From NCBI GenBank assembly GCA_044220875.1, contig JBGAQH010000002.1, forward strand, positions 310,001 through 374,000: a DNA stretch of 64,000 bases, in the 5' to 3' direction. This stretch comes from JAEUIT01 sp044220875 (GTDB lineage: Bacteria; Planctomycetota; Phycisphaerae; Phycisphaerales; SM1A02). This document shows, piece by piece, positions 8,625-17,740 of this stretch. How positions within the stretch are numbered: the stretch's first letter is position 1; every line of letters starts with the position of its first letter. The notes under the pieces were generated by a model, which saw nothing but the letters and a program-made list of their open reading frames with translations, made no database searches and was not told where the DNA came from. Made by a program: the position numbers and the translations under genes.

Positions 8625-10652
8625 TCAGATCGTCGCTTCGGTCACGCGCAACACCTCTTCGACGGTCGTTCGGCCGGCCTTCACCTTCTCGAAGCCGTCC
8701 TGACGCAGCGTGGTCATGCCGCGCTCGACGCAGGTGCGACGGAACTCGGTGACGTTGGGGCTCGCCGCCACGCGGTCGCGGAGGAAGTCGTCGAGGACGA
8801 GCAACTCGTAGATGCCGAGTCGGCCGTGGTAGCCCGTCTCGCGGCAGGTTGAGCAACCTTTCGGCATCACCAGCGTGGGCCGGTCGATGCCGTGCATGAC
8901 CAGGAAGTCCTTCATCTCCTCGGGGATCGGCTCTTCCTTGCCGCAGCTCTTGCAGACCTTGCGGACGAGTCGCTGGGCCAGCACCGCATTCACCGCGGCG
9001 CCGACCAGGAACGGCTCGATGCCGATGTTGATGAGACGGGTGATCGAGCTCGGGGCGTCGTTGGTGTGGAGGGTCGACAGCACGAGGTGACCGGTGAGCG
9101 CGGCCTGAATGGCCGTGTTGGCCGTCTCCTGGTCGCGGATCTCGCCGACCATGACCACGTCGGGGTCCTGACGCAGCAGGGCCTTCAGGGCCCGCGCGAA
9201 GCTCATGCCGATCTTCTCGTGGGTCTGGATCTGCGTGATGCCCGCCAGGTTGTATTCGACGGGGTCCTCGACGGTCGAGATGTTCATCCGCCGCGTGTCC
9301 ATTTGGCGGATCGACGAGTAGAGCGTCGTCGTCTTGCCGCTGCCGGTCGGGCCGGTCACCAGGAGGATGCCGTGGGGCATCTCGATCTGGTTCTTCCAGA
9401 TCGTGAGCGTGTCCTCGCCGAAGCCGAGGTCGTCGAGCGAGACCGAGATCGACCGGTTGTCGAGAATACGCATGACCGTCTTCTCGCCCTTGCTCGTCGG
9501 GACGGTCGAGACGCGAAGGTCGATCTTGCGGCCGATGACCGTGACGCGGATGCGTCCGTCCTGCGGCAGTCGCCGTTCGGCGATGTCGAGGTTGGCCATG
9601 ATCTTGATGCGGCTGGTGAGCGCGGCGTGCATCTTCCGCGGCGGGGTCATCGCCTCGAAGAGGACGCCGTCGATGCGGAATCGCACCTTCAGCACCTTGT
9701 CGTCGGGCTCGATGTGGATGTCCGACGCGCCTTCCTTGAGCGCAGTCTGGATGATGTGGTTCACGTAGCGAACGACGGGCGAGCTCTCGGCGTCGGCCTC
9801 GACGTTGTCGGTGACCTTCTCCTCCTGCTCGACCTCGACGTCATCTTCCTCGACGTTGGCGAGGATCTCGTCGATGTCGACTTCCTGCGACTGGGCCTCG
9901 GTCATCGACTGCAGGAGGGCGCCGATGTCGACCGCGGCCACCAGCACGTGCTTGACCGCAGGAACGCCGAGGCGACGCTTCACGTCGTCGATCAGGAAGA
10001 CGTCGTCGGGGCTGGTCGTGCCGATGACGATGCGGTGCCCCTCCTGGCGAAGGGGAATGACGTTGTTCTGCCGACAGAAGTCCTGGCCGAGCTTCTGGAA
10101 GGCGCGCGGTTCGATCGGCTCCTTCGCCTTGGTGTCGATGCGCTCGAAGGGAAGCCGGGCGAGTTCCGCGACGACCGCCTGGACCTTCACCTCGTCCACG
10201 CCGCCCTCGACGAGAAGCTGCGACAGGCGCTTGCCGGGCGTCTGCTTGAGCACGCGCTGGGCGCTCGAGAGACGCTCCTGGTCGATGACGCCTCGCTCGA
10301 GCAGGATGGCGCCGAGGTCCATCACCGCGCCGCGGGCCGCGGGCGTGTAGACGTCGCTCATTGCGTCATCGGGCCGCGAGCGGGCCGGGTGGGCCGTCTG
10401 CGCCGCGAGCGTCGTGTCCGTCTCCTCGCCGAAGCCCTGTCCGTTGAGGTCGGGCGGGCGGGGCGAATCCATCGAGGGCGAGATCGGAACCCGCGGCCGC
10501 GCCAACGGCGCCGAGGCAAGGTCGGCGAGGCCGGAGTCGTCGGGTTTCGGCGGCGTGGCCGACGGGACCGGCTGGTTGGGCACGATCTCCTTCGGCGCGT
10601 CCTTGCGGGGCTGACCGAGACCCTTGAGCAGTTCGTCCCAATTGAAACCCAC
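8625..10652 (-). CDS. pilB: Type IV pilus / type II secretion assembly ATPase (PilB/GspE family)
   Basis: This cytoplasmic hexameric ATPase powers pilus or pseudopilus assembly. The 675 residues comprise a Pro-rich N-terminal extension (about 1-100), MshEN/GspE N-terminal domains (about 105-250), an acidic linker (about 255-290) and the ATPase. Walker A is GPTGSGKTTT (about 434-443), the Asp box and Walker B DVVMVGEIRD (about 498-507), then GHLVLSTLHTNDA. A four-Cys zinc site follows, CKSC (about 567-570) and CSTC (about 600-603). It is the last gene of a leftward pilM-N-O-P-like operon, 37 bases after the pilP-like gene. GspE and PilB cannot be told apart from sequence alone; the PilMNO neighbours favour pilus or a related system. 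Confidence 0.93.
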   Translation of the reverse strand: MGFNWDELLKGLGQPRKDAPKEIVPNQPVPSATPPKPDDSGLADLASAPLARPRVPISPSMDSPRPPDLNGQGFGEETDTTLAAQTAHPARSRPDDAMSDVYTPAARGAVMDLGAILLERGVIDQERLSSAQRVLKQTPGKRLSQLLVEGGVDEVKVQAVVAELARLPFERIDTKAKEPIEPRAFQKLGQDFCRQNNVIPLRQEGHRIVIGTTSPDDVFLIDDVKRRLGVPAVKHVLVAAVDIGALLQSMTEAQSQEVDIDEILANVEEDDVEVEQEEKVTDNVEADAESSPVVRYVNHIIQTALKEGASDIHIEPDDKVLKVRFRIDGVLFEAMTPPRKMHAALTSRIKIMANLDIAERRLPQDGRIRVTVIGRKIDLRVSTVPTSKGEKTVMRILDNRSISVSLDDLGFGEDTLTIWKNQIEMPHGILLVTGPTGSGKTTTLYSSIRQMDTRRMNISTVEDPVEYNLAGITQIQTHEKIGMSFARALKALLRQDPDVVMVGEIRDQETANTAIQAALTGHLVLSTLHTNDAPSSITRLINIGIEPFLVGAAVNAVLAQRLVRKVCKSCGKEEPIPEEMKDFLVMHGIDRPTLVMPKGCSTCRETGYHGRLGIYELLVLDDFLRDRVAASPNVTEFRRTCVERGMTTLRQDGFEKVKAGRTTVEEVLRVTEATI

Positions 10653-10689
10653 GGTCCCCTCCTGCCTTCGCTCGATGACCTTCCGACGC

Positions 10690-11448
10690 TCAGTTGCGCT
10701 TGAGCACGTTCACCGTCACCAGCCGCTCATGCTTGAGCTCGGCGCTGTAGGCCCGCACGACGATCGAGTCGCGCTCGACATGGTCAAGGCGGAACTCGAT
10801 GTCCGAGCCCTCGACGCCGAAGACGTCGCCGAGCCGAAGCATGTGGCCGTTGATGTTGGCGATGCCGATGAGTCCCTTCTCTTCGCTGTTGCTGCTCATC
10901 GTGGACTGAAGGCGGATCGCGCCGGCGGCGGCGTCGACCTTGGCCTGCCATTCCGCCACGTGATCGACCGCTGGCTCGACCGGTCCCTTCACCGGAGCGG
11001 TCTCGGCAGCGACCTTCTTCGGCTCCGCATAGACGACGAAGGGGTTCTTCTGCACCTGGTCGGGCGGGACCTGAAGATCCACCGGCGGCTGGGTTCGGTC
11101 AACGAACTCCTTGGGATTGCCGCCCGCATCGCCCACCGCGGTCTTCTTCGCCGGGTCGAGCACGCCCTTCACGAGATCCTCGATCTCCTTGCTCGAAGTC
11201 GGCCCGCTGGCCGCGGCCCGGTCGATGGCGCGCATCGACCAGAGGCTCACGCCCGACAGGACGACGACGCCGGCGAGGATGAGGGAACCGGAGTTGATGC
11301 GTCGGCGCACCATCGACGTCGCCCCCGCAAGGGCGCCGTCCATGGAACCGTCGGCCGACCCGTCGAGGGAGTTCGGCGCCGGCACGCTGGCATCGGTCTC
11401 GTTGGATTCCGGCTGATTAGCGCTTGCGCGCTGGGCTTTGACGGTCAC
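10690..11448 (-). CDS. PilP/GspC-like inner-membrane component of the pilus operon
   Basis: This 252-residue protein has a disordered Ser/Asn-rich N-terminus, one transmembrane helix (about 55-75, SGSLILAGVVVLSGVSLW), a Pro-rich periplasmic linker (NPFVVY), and a C-terminal domain ending GIANINGHMLRLGDVFGVEGSDIEFRLDHVERDSIVV-like. That ending has the GxxLxxGDxV...I..I..D.V pattern of PilP/GspC homology-region domains. I choose the GTG at 11448 because GGAGGGAA lies five bases upstream. The longer ATG start at 11490 lacks such a site. It overlaps the pilO 3' end by 32 bases. In this operon position (after pilM, N, O) pilP is expected, but similarity is weak. Confidence 0.7.
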   Translation of the reverse strand: MTVKAQRASANQPESNETDASVPAPNSLDGSADGSMDGALAGATSMVRRRINSGSLILAGVVVLSGVSLWSMRAIDRAAASGPTSSKEIEDLVKGVLDPAKKTAVGDAGGNPKEFVDRTQPPVDLQVPPDQVQKNPFVVYAEPKKVAAETAPVKGPVEPAVDHVAEWQAKVDAAAGAIRLQSTMSSNSEEKGLIGIANINGHMLRLGDVFGVEGSDIEFRLDHVERDSIVVRAYSAELKHERLVTVNVLKRN

Positions 11449-12043
11449 GCTTCCCTCCGATCGTCTCGAACTGCGGTTGGTCGCCGGCATCGAAGTAGAT
11501 GCTCAGCACGAACTCTGCCTTCATGGTGCCCGGCTCGATCGGCTTGTCGTCGCCGCGAGCCGGCTCCATGCGATTCATCTTGAGCTGGTGGATCCTGGTG
11601 ATGCGAGGCAGGGCCTCGATGCCGAGGAGGAACTTGTAGAAGCTCTTGAAGTCGCCCTCGACCGTGGTGCGGAGCGGAAGCTCCATCGCCATCGCCGCGG
11701 GCACCGCCTTGTCGCCCTTGATCGAGCGGACGAGCAGCTTGTTGCTCTGCGCGATCTCGGTGATCTGGCCGAGGATGGCGTCGACGCCCTCCTGGTCGGG
11801 GAGCTTCTCCTCGAGCCGCTTGAGCGACTCCTCCCACTGCACGATCTCCTCGTCGAGGTTCTTGATCCTCGACGTGAGCTTGCGCAGCTCGCCGAGCCGG
11901 GCTTCCTTCTGCTGGATCTCGGTCTTCGCGGCGCGGATCTGGGTGTTGCGCGGCGAGAAGACGAAGAAGTAGCTGGCGATCGGGACCGCCAGAAGCACCC
12001 CGACGAACACGCACTCGCGGACTCCGAACTTGTACTGGGTCAC
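11417..12043 (-). CDS. pilO: Type IV pilus inner-membrane protein PilO
   Basis: These 208 residues form a short cytoplasmic N-terminus, one membrane helix (about 10-30, CVFVGVLLAVPIASYFFVF), a coiled coil (about 35-85, heptads rich in Glu/Lys/Leu) and a ferredoxin-like PilO domain. The domain carries PLRTTVEGDFKSFYKFL (about 120-137), the family core. It partners PilN to form the periplasmic alignment complex. It begins inside the last codons of pilN with a 4-base overlap (ATGA-type), indicating coupled translation. Confidence 0.9.
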   Translation of the reverse strand: MTQYKFGVRECVFVGVLLAVPIASYFFVFSPRNTQIRAAKTEIQQKEARLGELRKLTSRIKNLDEEIVQWEESLKRLEEKLPDQEGVDAILGQITEIAQSNKLLVRSIKGDKAVPAAMAMELPLRTTVEGDFKSFYKFLLGIEALPRITRIHQLKMNRMEPARGDDKPIEPGTMKAEFVLSIYFDAGDQPQFETIGGKRDRQSPARKR

Positions 12044-12921
12044 GGCTTCGTCTCCGGGGGGGCGGTCGGGTCGCTTGCGGGGGCTGATTCCGGTCCCGCC
12101 TCGGGCCCGGGCTCATGCTCAATGACGCTCGCCTGCGGCGATGGCGAGAAGCGCATCGTCTCGCTCATCGGATCGTTGTTGAGGGGCACCATGTTGCGGA
12201 GCGAACGGAGGTCCGCGTCCGGCTCGATCCGCATCGAGATGCGGAACTGGCGGACGACCATGCCGTCCACCTCCTTCTCCTCGGTCGTATCCAGGTGGAC
12301 GCCCTTGAACACCGCGATCGCGGAGAGGGCGTTCATGTAGCGGGAGACGTCGAGGTCGTTCGGCGCGACGCCGGTCATCGAAATCGCTATGAGGTAGCGG
12401 ACCGGCTCGACCTTGGGCTCGTCCTTCGCGTCCTTCGCGGCGGCGTCGGCCTCGGACTTCGTCTTGCCGCGCGTCGCGGCCTTGGGCGCCGACGGAGCCG
12501 GCTTCTTGCCGTCCGAGGCGTCCTTGTCACCGGCCTTTCGCGAGACCTTGATCTCCTGGCTCTTGAGATCGAAGTCGAGCAGGCTGAGCCGCTCGGGCAT
12601 CGCGTTCACGAGGAGGGCCAGCAGCACGGAGCGCGGCACCGGCTCGATGAGCGTCATCGCGAGGTCGGCCTTCTCGACCATCTGCTCGCGCTTCTTGTCG
12701 AGGTCCTGCATCTTGCGGATGTCGCCGGCGGCCTGCTCGGTCTCGCTGTGGATGCGGATCTGCTCGCGGCGGACCTGCGTCCACTGCTGGTTGGTGACCA
12801 GGAACGCGCCGAACACCGCGGTCATGACCACGCCGAAGAGCACCAGGCTGATGATGTTCGTTCGGCGCTCCGCCGCCTGCGCGATGTAGTCTTCAGGAAG
12901 GAAGCTGTTGTTGTTGGACAT
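12040..12921 (-). CDS. pilN: Type IV pilus inner-membrane protein PilN
   Basis: These 293 residues start MSNNNSFLPEDYIAQAAERR. The FLPEDY motif matches the conserved PilN N-terminus (NLLP.E), which docks into PilM. A single helix follows (about 23-45), then a coiled coil and a ferredoxin-like domain that compares predicted effects (LLLALLVNAMPERLSLL-like segment). A Lys/Ala/Asp-rich insert (about 130-165) and a Pro/Ala/Glu tail (about 265-293) make it longer than classical PilN (about 200). The frame is open upstream into pilM, but the ATG at 12921 gives the correct N-terminus. It lies 46 bases downstream of pilM. Confidence 0.88.
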   Translation of the reverse strand: MSNNNSFLPEDYIAQAAERRTNIISLVLFGVVMTAVFGAFLVTNQQWTQVRREQIRIHSETEQAAGDIRKMQDLDKKREQMVEKADLAMTLIEPVPRSVLLALLVNAMPERLSLLDFDLKSQEIKVSRKAGDKDASDGKKPAPSAPKAATRGKTKSEADAAAKDAKDEPKVEPVRYLIAISMTGVAPNDLDVSRYMNALSAIAVFKGVHLDTTEEKEVDGMVVRQFRISMRIEPDADLRSLRNMVPLNNDPMSETMRFSPSPQASVIEHEPGPEAGPESAPASDPTAPPETKP

Positions 12922-12967
12922 GCGAGGTCCCGTTGCTGCGAGGCGGAATCGTTGGTTCGTGTGAGGC

Positions 12968-14215
12968 TCAGAGATCAATCGGCGCCGAGGCGAGGCCGCA
13001 GACGACGGCCCACGCCGGGTGCGTGGCCTGCGGATCGGGAAGCCCGACGGGCGGGTTCGGCCCCAGCAGGCGCGCCAGCGGATCACCGGACTTCGCCGGC
13101 GAATGGAGAGCCTCGGCGAGGAACTGGCAAAGCCCGATCTGCCGGGCCTCGCCGCCGAGGAAGACGACGCGATCGATGGGCTTGCCCGGGAAGCACGCGG
13201 CGTGATAGCGGGCACACATCGAGAGCTCGTCGGCGAGGCTCTCAAGCACCTCGCCGTAGTCACCGTTGACCTTCTGCTGGAGACCGGTCGTGGGGACGGT
13301 CGCGCCGAGCGCCACGGGTTCCTCCCCGCATCGCCGGTCATCCTCGGCCGCCACGGACGACTTCACCGACTCGAGCCTGGCATCCGCCGAGGCCTGGGCC
13401 ATGCCGGCGCTCAGGATCGCCAGCCCGCCGGACTCGGTTGCCTTGTGCGGCGCGGCCGGCGCCTGCCGGAGCGGGAGCAGGTCCTCGCTCATGCGTCGGG
13501 CGCGGGCAGCGGCCAGATCGCACTTGAACATCTGCGAGACGACCTGGTCGAAGTGGCGACCGCCGATGGCGATGTTCTTGGCGAAGACGAGCCGCGGGCC
13601 GTGGCCGATCGCCACCTTGGTCGAACCCCAGCCGAGATCGATGTAGAGCGTGCTGACGCCGGAGTCGCCCTCGCGGCGGTTGATGTGGTCGAAGGCATGG
13701 AGCATCGCCTGCAGCTCGTTGTGCACGGCGACGACCTGCATGTGCATGCGCTTGAAGAGCTCGACGTAGCGCATCACGTCATCGCGGGTGATCGCGAAGG
13801 CGATGTGCTCGAGCTTTCCGTTCGGTCCGGGTCCGTCCTGCAGCGGCTCGCTGCGGACCACGACCCCGGAGGTGTCGATGTTGAGCTGCTGGGTGAGCTG
13901 GAACTTGATGGCCTCGATGGGCGTGTCGGTCGGGGCCATCTGCATGTGCTGGACCAGCATCTGGCTCGACATGGGGGAGACGACGACGCGCTTGCCCTTG
14001 AACTCGTTCGCCTTGAGCACCTTGGGCAGCTCCGCGGCGAGGAACTCGAACTTCCGCTCCATGGTCTGGGCGCGGAGCTCCTCCGGAATCATCAGCTCCG
14101 CCGCGGCGGTCGCCACAGGTCGATCGCCGGACGAGACTTGAAGGAGCTTCACGGATGCGGAACCGAAGTCCGCGAGAATCGGTGATGCGGTCTTGGAGAA
14201 CATCGAAAAAGCCAT
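12968..14215 (-). CDS. pilM: Type IV pilus cytoplasmic actin-like ATPase PilM
   Basis: This 415-residue actin/FtsA-fold protein links PilN to the cytoplasmic motor. It starts with the phosphate-1 loop LADFGSASVKLLQV (about 14-27). The middle TLYIDLGWGSTKVAIGHG (phosphate-2) and FAKNIAIGGRHFDQVVS are typical of PilM, and VVFLGGEARQIGLCQFLAE is the adenosine motif. An unusual insert (about 255-310, rich in Ala/Ser and charged residues) interrupts the domain. It is the first gene of the pilM-N-O-P-like-B cluster, 116 bases downstream of hisS. Confidence 0.9.
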   Translation of the reverse strand: MAFSMFSKTASPILADFGSASVKLLQVSSGDRPVATAAAELMIPEELRAQTMERKFEFLAAELPKVLKANEFKGKRVVVSPMSSQMLVQHMQMAPTDTPIEAIKFQLTQQLNIDTSGVVVRSEPLQDGPGPNGKLEHIAFAITRDDVMRYVELFKRMHMQVVAVHNELQAMLHAFDHINRREGDSGVSTLYIDLGWGSTKVAIGHGPRLVFAKNIAIGGRHFDQVVSQMFKCDLAAARARRMSEDLLPLRQAPAAPHKATESGGLAILSAGMAQASADARLESVKSSVAAEDDRRCGEEPVALGATVPTTGLQQKVNGDYGEVLESLADELSMCARYHAACFPGKPIDRVVFLGGEARQIGLCQFLAEALHSPAKSGDPLARLLGPNPPVGLPDPQATHPAWAVVCGLASAPIDL

Positions 14216-14331
14216 GCCGCCTCCGCGTCGGGACAGAAGTGCCCGTGGGAGCGGTCATCGACTTGATCTCCTCGGCAATTCAGCCCGGATGTCCGCCATG
14301 CGACGGCTGCGCGGGCTGGGCAAGCGGCGGC

Positions 14332-15672
14332 TTATCGCCCGGTGGCCGCACCGCCCGAAACGAGAGCGCCCGAGAGCGCCGCAAGCGGCACGTCCTGCTG
14401 CCCCCCGCCGTCGAGGTTCTTGAGCGTGACGACGCCGTCGTTGAGCTTGTCGTCGAGGATCACCGCGAACTTCGCCCTGCACTTCGCCGCGTCGGCGAGG
14501 AGCTTGCCGATGTTGCGCGTCGTCTTGTAACTCTGCCGCACGTGCATCCCCTCGCGCCGCAGCCGACCGAGGAGCTGGGGAAGCGTCTGCTCGGCGAGCG
14601 GCGATCCGGCGCTGAGGAGGAAGACGTCGGGACGCGGCAGCAGCTCCTCTCCCTTGAGGAGCCCGCGGTCGGCGAGCACGAGCGACAGGACGACGTCGCC
14701 CATGCCGAAGCCGCAGGCCGGCATCTTCGGGCCGCCGAAGAGTTCGACCAGCGAGTCGTAGCGCCCGCCGCCGGCGACGGCCCGCTCGGCGCCGGTCACC
14801 TCGTGGATCTCGAAGACGGTCCCGGTGTAGTAGGCGAGGCCGCGGACGATGCCGAGGTCCCACGAGCACCATTCGGCGAGCCCCTGGGCGACCAGCCGCT
14901 CGCGGAGCTCGGCGAGTTGGGCGATGTCGTCGGCCGGCGACTCGACCGCGACGGCCAGGTCCGCCAGCGAACCGGTGACGGGAAGCTTGACGCGGGCGAC
15001 GCGATCGAATCGCGCCGTCGCCTCGGCCGAGAGCCCCAGCGCCGCGGCGCGCTTCGCGAACTCCTCGGCGGGAAGCTTGTCGCGGCGGTCTAACAGTTCG
15101 AACGCGCCGGCGATGCCCTCGTCGCTCACGCCCAAGCGCCTCAGCACGTTGGCCATCGCGGGCCGGTGGCTGATCCTCACCTGCACGTCGGTCGGCTTCA
15201 GCCCCAACCGCTCGAGCGCGAGAATCGCAACCGAAATGACCTCGACGTCCGCGGCCGCGCCGTCGACGCCGATCATGTCCACGTTCCACTGGAGAAACTC
15301 GCGCAGGCGACCTCGCTGCGGGCGCTCGGCCCGGAACATCGCCGGCGCGCAGAACCACTTGATCGGCATCGGAAGCTGGGCTCCCTTCGCCGCAACCATT
15401 CGGGCCAGCGTCGGCGTGAACTCCGGGCGCAGGGCGTAGGTCGACTCGCCGCCGGCGCGGGTGAAGCTGAAGAGCTCGTTGACGATTCCCTCGCCGCTCT
15501 TGATCGTGTAGAGCTCGAGGTGCTCGAAGGTCGGGCCGTCGATCTCCTCGAACCCGCAGTCGATCGAAGCCGATCGCCACGCCGCCTCGACGTGGCGTCG
15601 GGCCGCCATCTCGGTCGGATAGAAATCGCGGGTGCCCTTTGCGGCCTGGATCTTCTGCGTGGGAGGTGCCAT
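14332..15672 (-). CDS. hisS: Histidine--tRNA ligase
   Basis: A class II aminoacyl-tRNA synthetase that charges tRNA-His. Its 446 residues are close to the usual bacterial length. It starts with KGTRDFYP (motif 1 region). Motif 2 is FRAERPQRGRLREFLQWNVD (near residue 112). The histidine-specific loops are LAYYTGTVFEI and GGGRYDSLV, and motif 3 is ACGFGMGDVVL. A C-terminal anticodon-binding domain follows. The in-frame upstream extension lacks homology, so the ATG at 15672 is chosen. A copy of the 11-mer CTAACNNTTCG occurs inside the gene at 15090-15100. Confidence 0.95.
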   Translation of the reverse strand: MAPPTQKIQAAKGTRDFYPTEMAARRHVEAAWRSASIDCGFEEIDGPTFEHLELYTIKSGEGIVNELFSFTRAGGESTYALRPEFTPTLARMVAAKGAQLPMPIKWFCAPAMFRAERPQRGRLREFLQWNVDMIGVDGAAADVEVISVAILALERLGLKPTDVQVRISHRPAMANVLRRLGVSDEGIAGAFELLDRRDKLPAEEFAKRAAALGLSAEATARFDRVARVKLPVTGSLADLAVAVESPADDIAQLAELRERLVAQGLAEWCSWDLGIVRGLAYYTGTVFEIHEVTGAERAVAGGGRYDSLVELFGGPKMPACGFGMGDVVLSLVLADRGLLKGEELLPRPDVFLLSAGSPLAEQTLPQLLGRLRREGMHVRQSYKTTRNIGKLLADAAKCRAKFAVILDDKLNDGVVTLKNLDGGGQQDVPLAALSGALVSGGAATGR

Positions 15673-15911
15673 GGGGTGTCGCCGATGCCTGCGAGGGTTC
15701 GATGCGGTGTGCGCGGGCGCCAGCGGATGCGGTGCGCCGGGAGCGGATCGCCGATTCTACTCGGACCTTCCCATCGACCCCGACCATCGGTCGTCGGGCG
15801 CCGGGGACGAGGTCCGCACGGCGAAATTGCCGCTCCGGCCGACTTCGATCGGTGTCGGGCGCGGAGCAATGCGCCTATCAGCGGTCCGCACACTCATTCA
15901 CGGGTTGACCG

Positions 15912-17114
15912 ATGCTCCAGAACCACCGCCGCTCGCTTCGCCGTTCGCTCGCCGCCGCACTTCTCCTTGCCGTAGCGGCCGAGAGCGCCGTTGAGGCCGC
16001 ACCCGGCTCCTTCACGACCGGCGACATTTTCCTGCTCAGCCCGGCCCTGCCCTCCGGCGGGGCCCCCAAGCGCGGCATCCTGCGGTACGTCCCCGGAAGC
16101 GGCGTGGTCGTGCCGCTTGTCTACTTTGGCACCGATCCGTTCGGGCCGGGCACGGCTCCCTTCGAGGCCGCCGCCACCTACGAACCGATGCGGGATCGCA
16201 TCCTCGTCCCGGCGGGCTCGCTCGTCATCGGCACCGTGGACAGCGACGGTACGCTCGGCACGATTCCGCTGCCCGGCGTGCCGAGCATCCGCCTGCTGGT
16301 GGCGGCACCGGGCGGCCGCGTCTACATGATCGCGGGGAATCAGATCTTCGCGATGGACGCGAACGATCAGGTGACGGCGCTGAAGGACGCGTCGGGCCTG
16401 GCCCCGTTCGCGTCGCAGCAGGTGGCCGAGGCCTACGGATGCATCTATGACGTCGGCACGAGCAGCCTGATCCTGGCGAGCTTCTCGCCGCCCTTCGTCG
16501 GCACCGCGTTCACGCGACTCCCGATCGCCGCGAATGGAACGCAGCTCGCGGGGCGCCCGCAGTCGGCGACGTTTGATCTCGTCCCCGGACAGGTCGAGAC
16601 CGTCGCCGGCATGTCCATGGGACCGAACGGCCTCATCCTGGTGAGCTGCGACGTGAACGCCAACGGCGCGCTTTCCCTGCTCTCGACCTTCAACCCCGAC
16701 ACCATGACCGCCTCGACCTTTGCGGTCTGCGACTACTCGCTTGACGGCGGCCTCACCACCTCGACCTATTCGCCCGAGCTGGGCAAGGCCGTCTCGCTCG
16801 ACGCCTTCAACGATCAGCTTCGCGGTTGGGGGGCGGGCGAAGCCGGTCCCGGCACGATTCTCGCCGGCGCCGTCTCCGCCGTCGGCAGCTCCGCCGAGTC
16901 GGCGCACCTTCTCAGGATCGGCGGCACGATCAACGGCACGGTCGCCATTCCCGGTGACATCGACGGCAGCGGCCAGGTCGACGCCGCCGATCTCGCGTCG
17001 ATGCTCGGAGCGTGGGGCGCATGCGGCAACTGCGCGAGCTGCGCGGCTGACCTCGATCACGACTGCGACGTGGACGCAGCGGACCTGTCGATCCTGCTCG
17101 GCAACTGGGGCTGA
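15912..17114 (+). CDS. Exported protein with C-terminal dockerin-like calcium repeats
   Basis: This 400-residue protein has a signal peptide (about 1-30, cut after SAVEA) and a body of repeated beta-type segments, possibly propeller-like (GGRVYMIAGNQIFAMDANDQV). The C-terminus (about 345-400) holds two EF-hand-like dockerin units: GDIDGSGQVDAADLASML, then ADLDHDCDVDAADLSILL, each followed by GAWG or GNWG. Between them lies a short Cys-rich bridge (CGNCASC). In planctomycetes this tail is frequent on exported proteins; the acceptor is unknown. The last 58 bases overlap, on the opposite strand, the 3' end of the zinc-ribbon gene. Confidence 0.85.
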   Translation: MLQNHRRSLRRSLAAALLLAVAAESAVEAAPGSFTTGDIFLLSPALPSGGAPKRGILRYVPGSGVVVPLVYFGTDPFGPGTAPFEAAATYEPMRDRILVPAGSLVIGTVDSDGTLGTIPLPGVPSIRLLVAAPGGRVYMIAGNQIFAMDANDQVTALKDASGLAPFASQQVAEAYGCIYDVGTSSLILASFSPPFVGTAFTRLPIAANGTQLAGRPQSATFDLVPGQVETVAGMSMGPNGLILVSCDVNANGALSLLSTFNPDTMTASTFAVCDYSLDGGLTTSTYSPELGKAVSLDAFNDQLRGWGAGEAGPGTILAGAVSAVGSSAESAHLLRIGGTINGTVAIPGDIDGSGQVDAADLASMLGAWGACGNCASCAADLDHDCDVDAADLSILLGNWG

Positions 17115-17740
17115 GCGCCGGCCTCGCCGCATTCCGGACAGATCGCAGCGCCGGCAAGCGTGTGGCCGCAGGCAGCGCATTCGCCCCGCTCGATCCGCCG
17201 CCGGCGGCGGAGTTCAAGCGGCCACACGAGCGCGAGCCACGACGCGGCGCCGAAGACGCCGAGGTCGCCCAGCAGCGGCAGCCAGCGGATGCCGACCGGA
17301 ATGCCCGGCAGCATGGTGGAAAACGCCCTCGTCGCCCAGACGCCGCGGTCGAAGAAGGTGCGGCTTCCCGAACGGGACCAGGTGGACATCTCCGCCCAAC
17401 GGAAAGGCCAGCCGACGCGGAAGCGCCAGACGTCGATGCCCTCGCCCGGATCCAGGAAGCGTCCGCCCGCCGCCTGTGGTCCAAGCGTGAGCGTCCGCTC
17501 TTCGGCCCAGGTCGACTGGCCGACGAAGGTCGCCTCCTGCGTCCACTTCGTCACGCCGATCTCGTTCGCGCGGCCGCGCAGTTCGTTGGGCATCGCGGTG
17601 GCGACCCAGAGTTCCTCCATCGCGCTCGACGGAAGAAACGACGGCGTGCCGAGCGGGCCTTGGTAGACGCCGATGGCTCCGCCGACCAGCGTGACCGCGA
17701 CGGCAACGAACGCGGGAATGAGGAACGGGCGAAGTCGCAT
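17057..17740 (-). CDS. Membrane protein with C-terminal CPECG zinc ribbon (second of pair)
   Basis: These 227 residues run as follows: an N-terminal helix (about 5-25, FLIPAFVAVAVTLVGGAIGVY), a soluble exoplasmic middle, a helix near 165-185, then a C-terminal zinc ribbon CAACGHTLAGAAICPECG and a short Ser/Gln tail. The ribbon form Cx2CGxxLxGxxxCPxCG is a frequent planctomycete tail of unknown role. The start ATG overlaps the upstream stop by one base (TGATG), so translation is coupled. Its 3' end lies within the dockerin gene on the other strand. The two zinc-ribbon proteins share layout and the phrase RFRVGWPF / RLRRGWPF, so they are diverged duplicates. Confidence 0.8.
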   Translation of the reverse strand: MRLRPFLIPAFVAVAVTLVGGAIGVYQGPLGTPSFLPSSAMEELWVATAMPNELRGRANEIGVTKWTQEATFVGQSTWAEERTLTLGPQAAGGRFLDPGEGIDVWRFRVGWPFRWAEMSTWSRSGSRTFFDRGVWATRAFSTMLPGIPVGIRWLPLLGDLGVFGAASWLALVWPLELRRRRRIERGECAACGHTLAGAAICPECGEAGAQPQLPSRIDRSAASTSQS

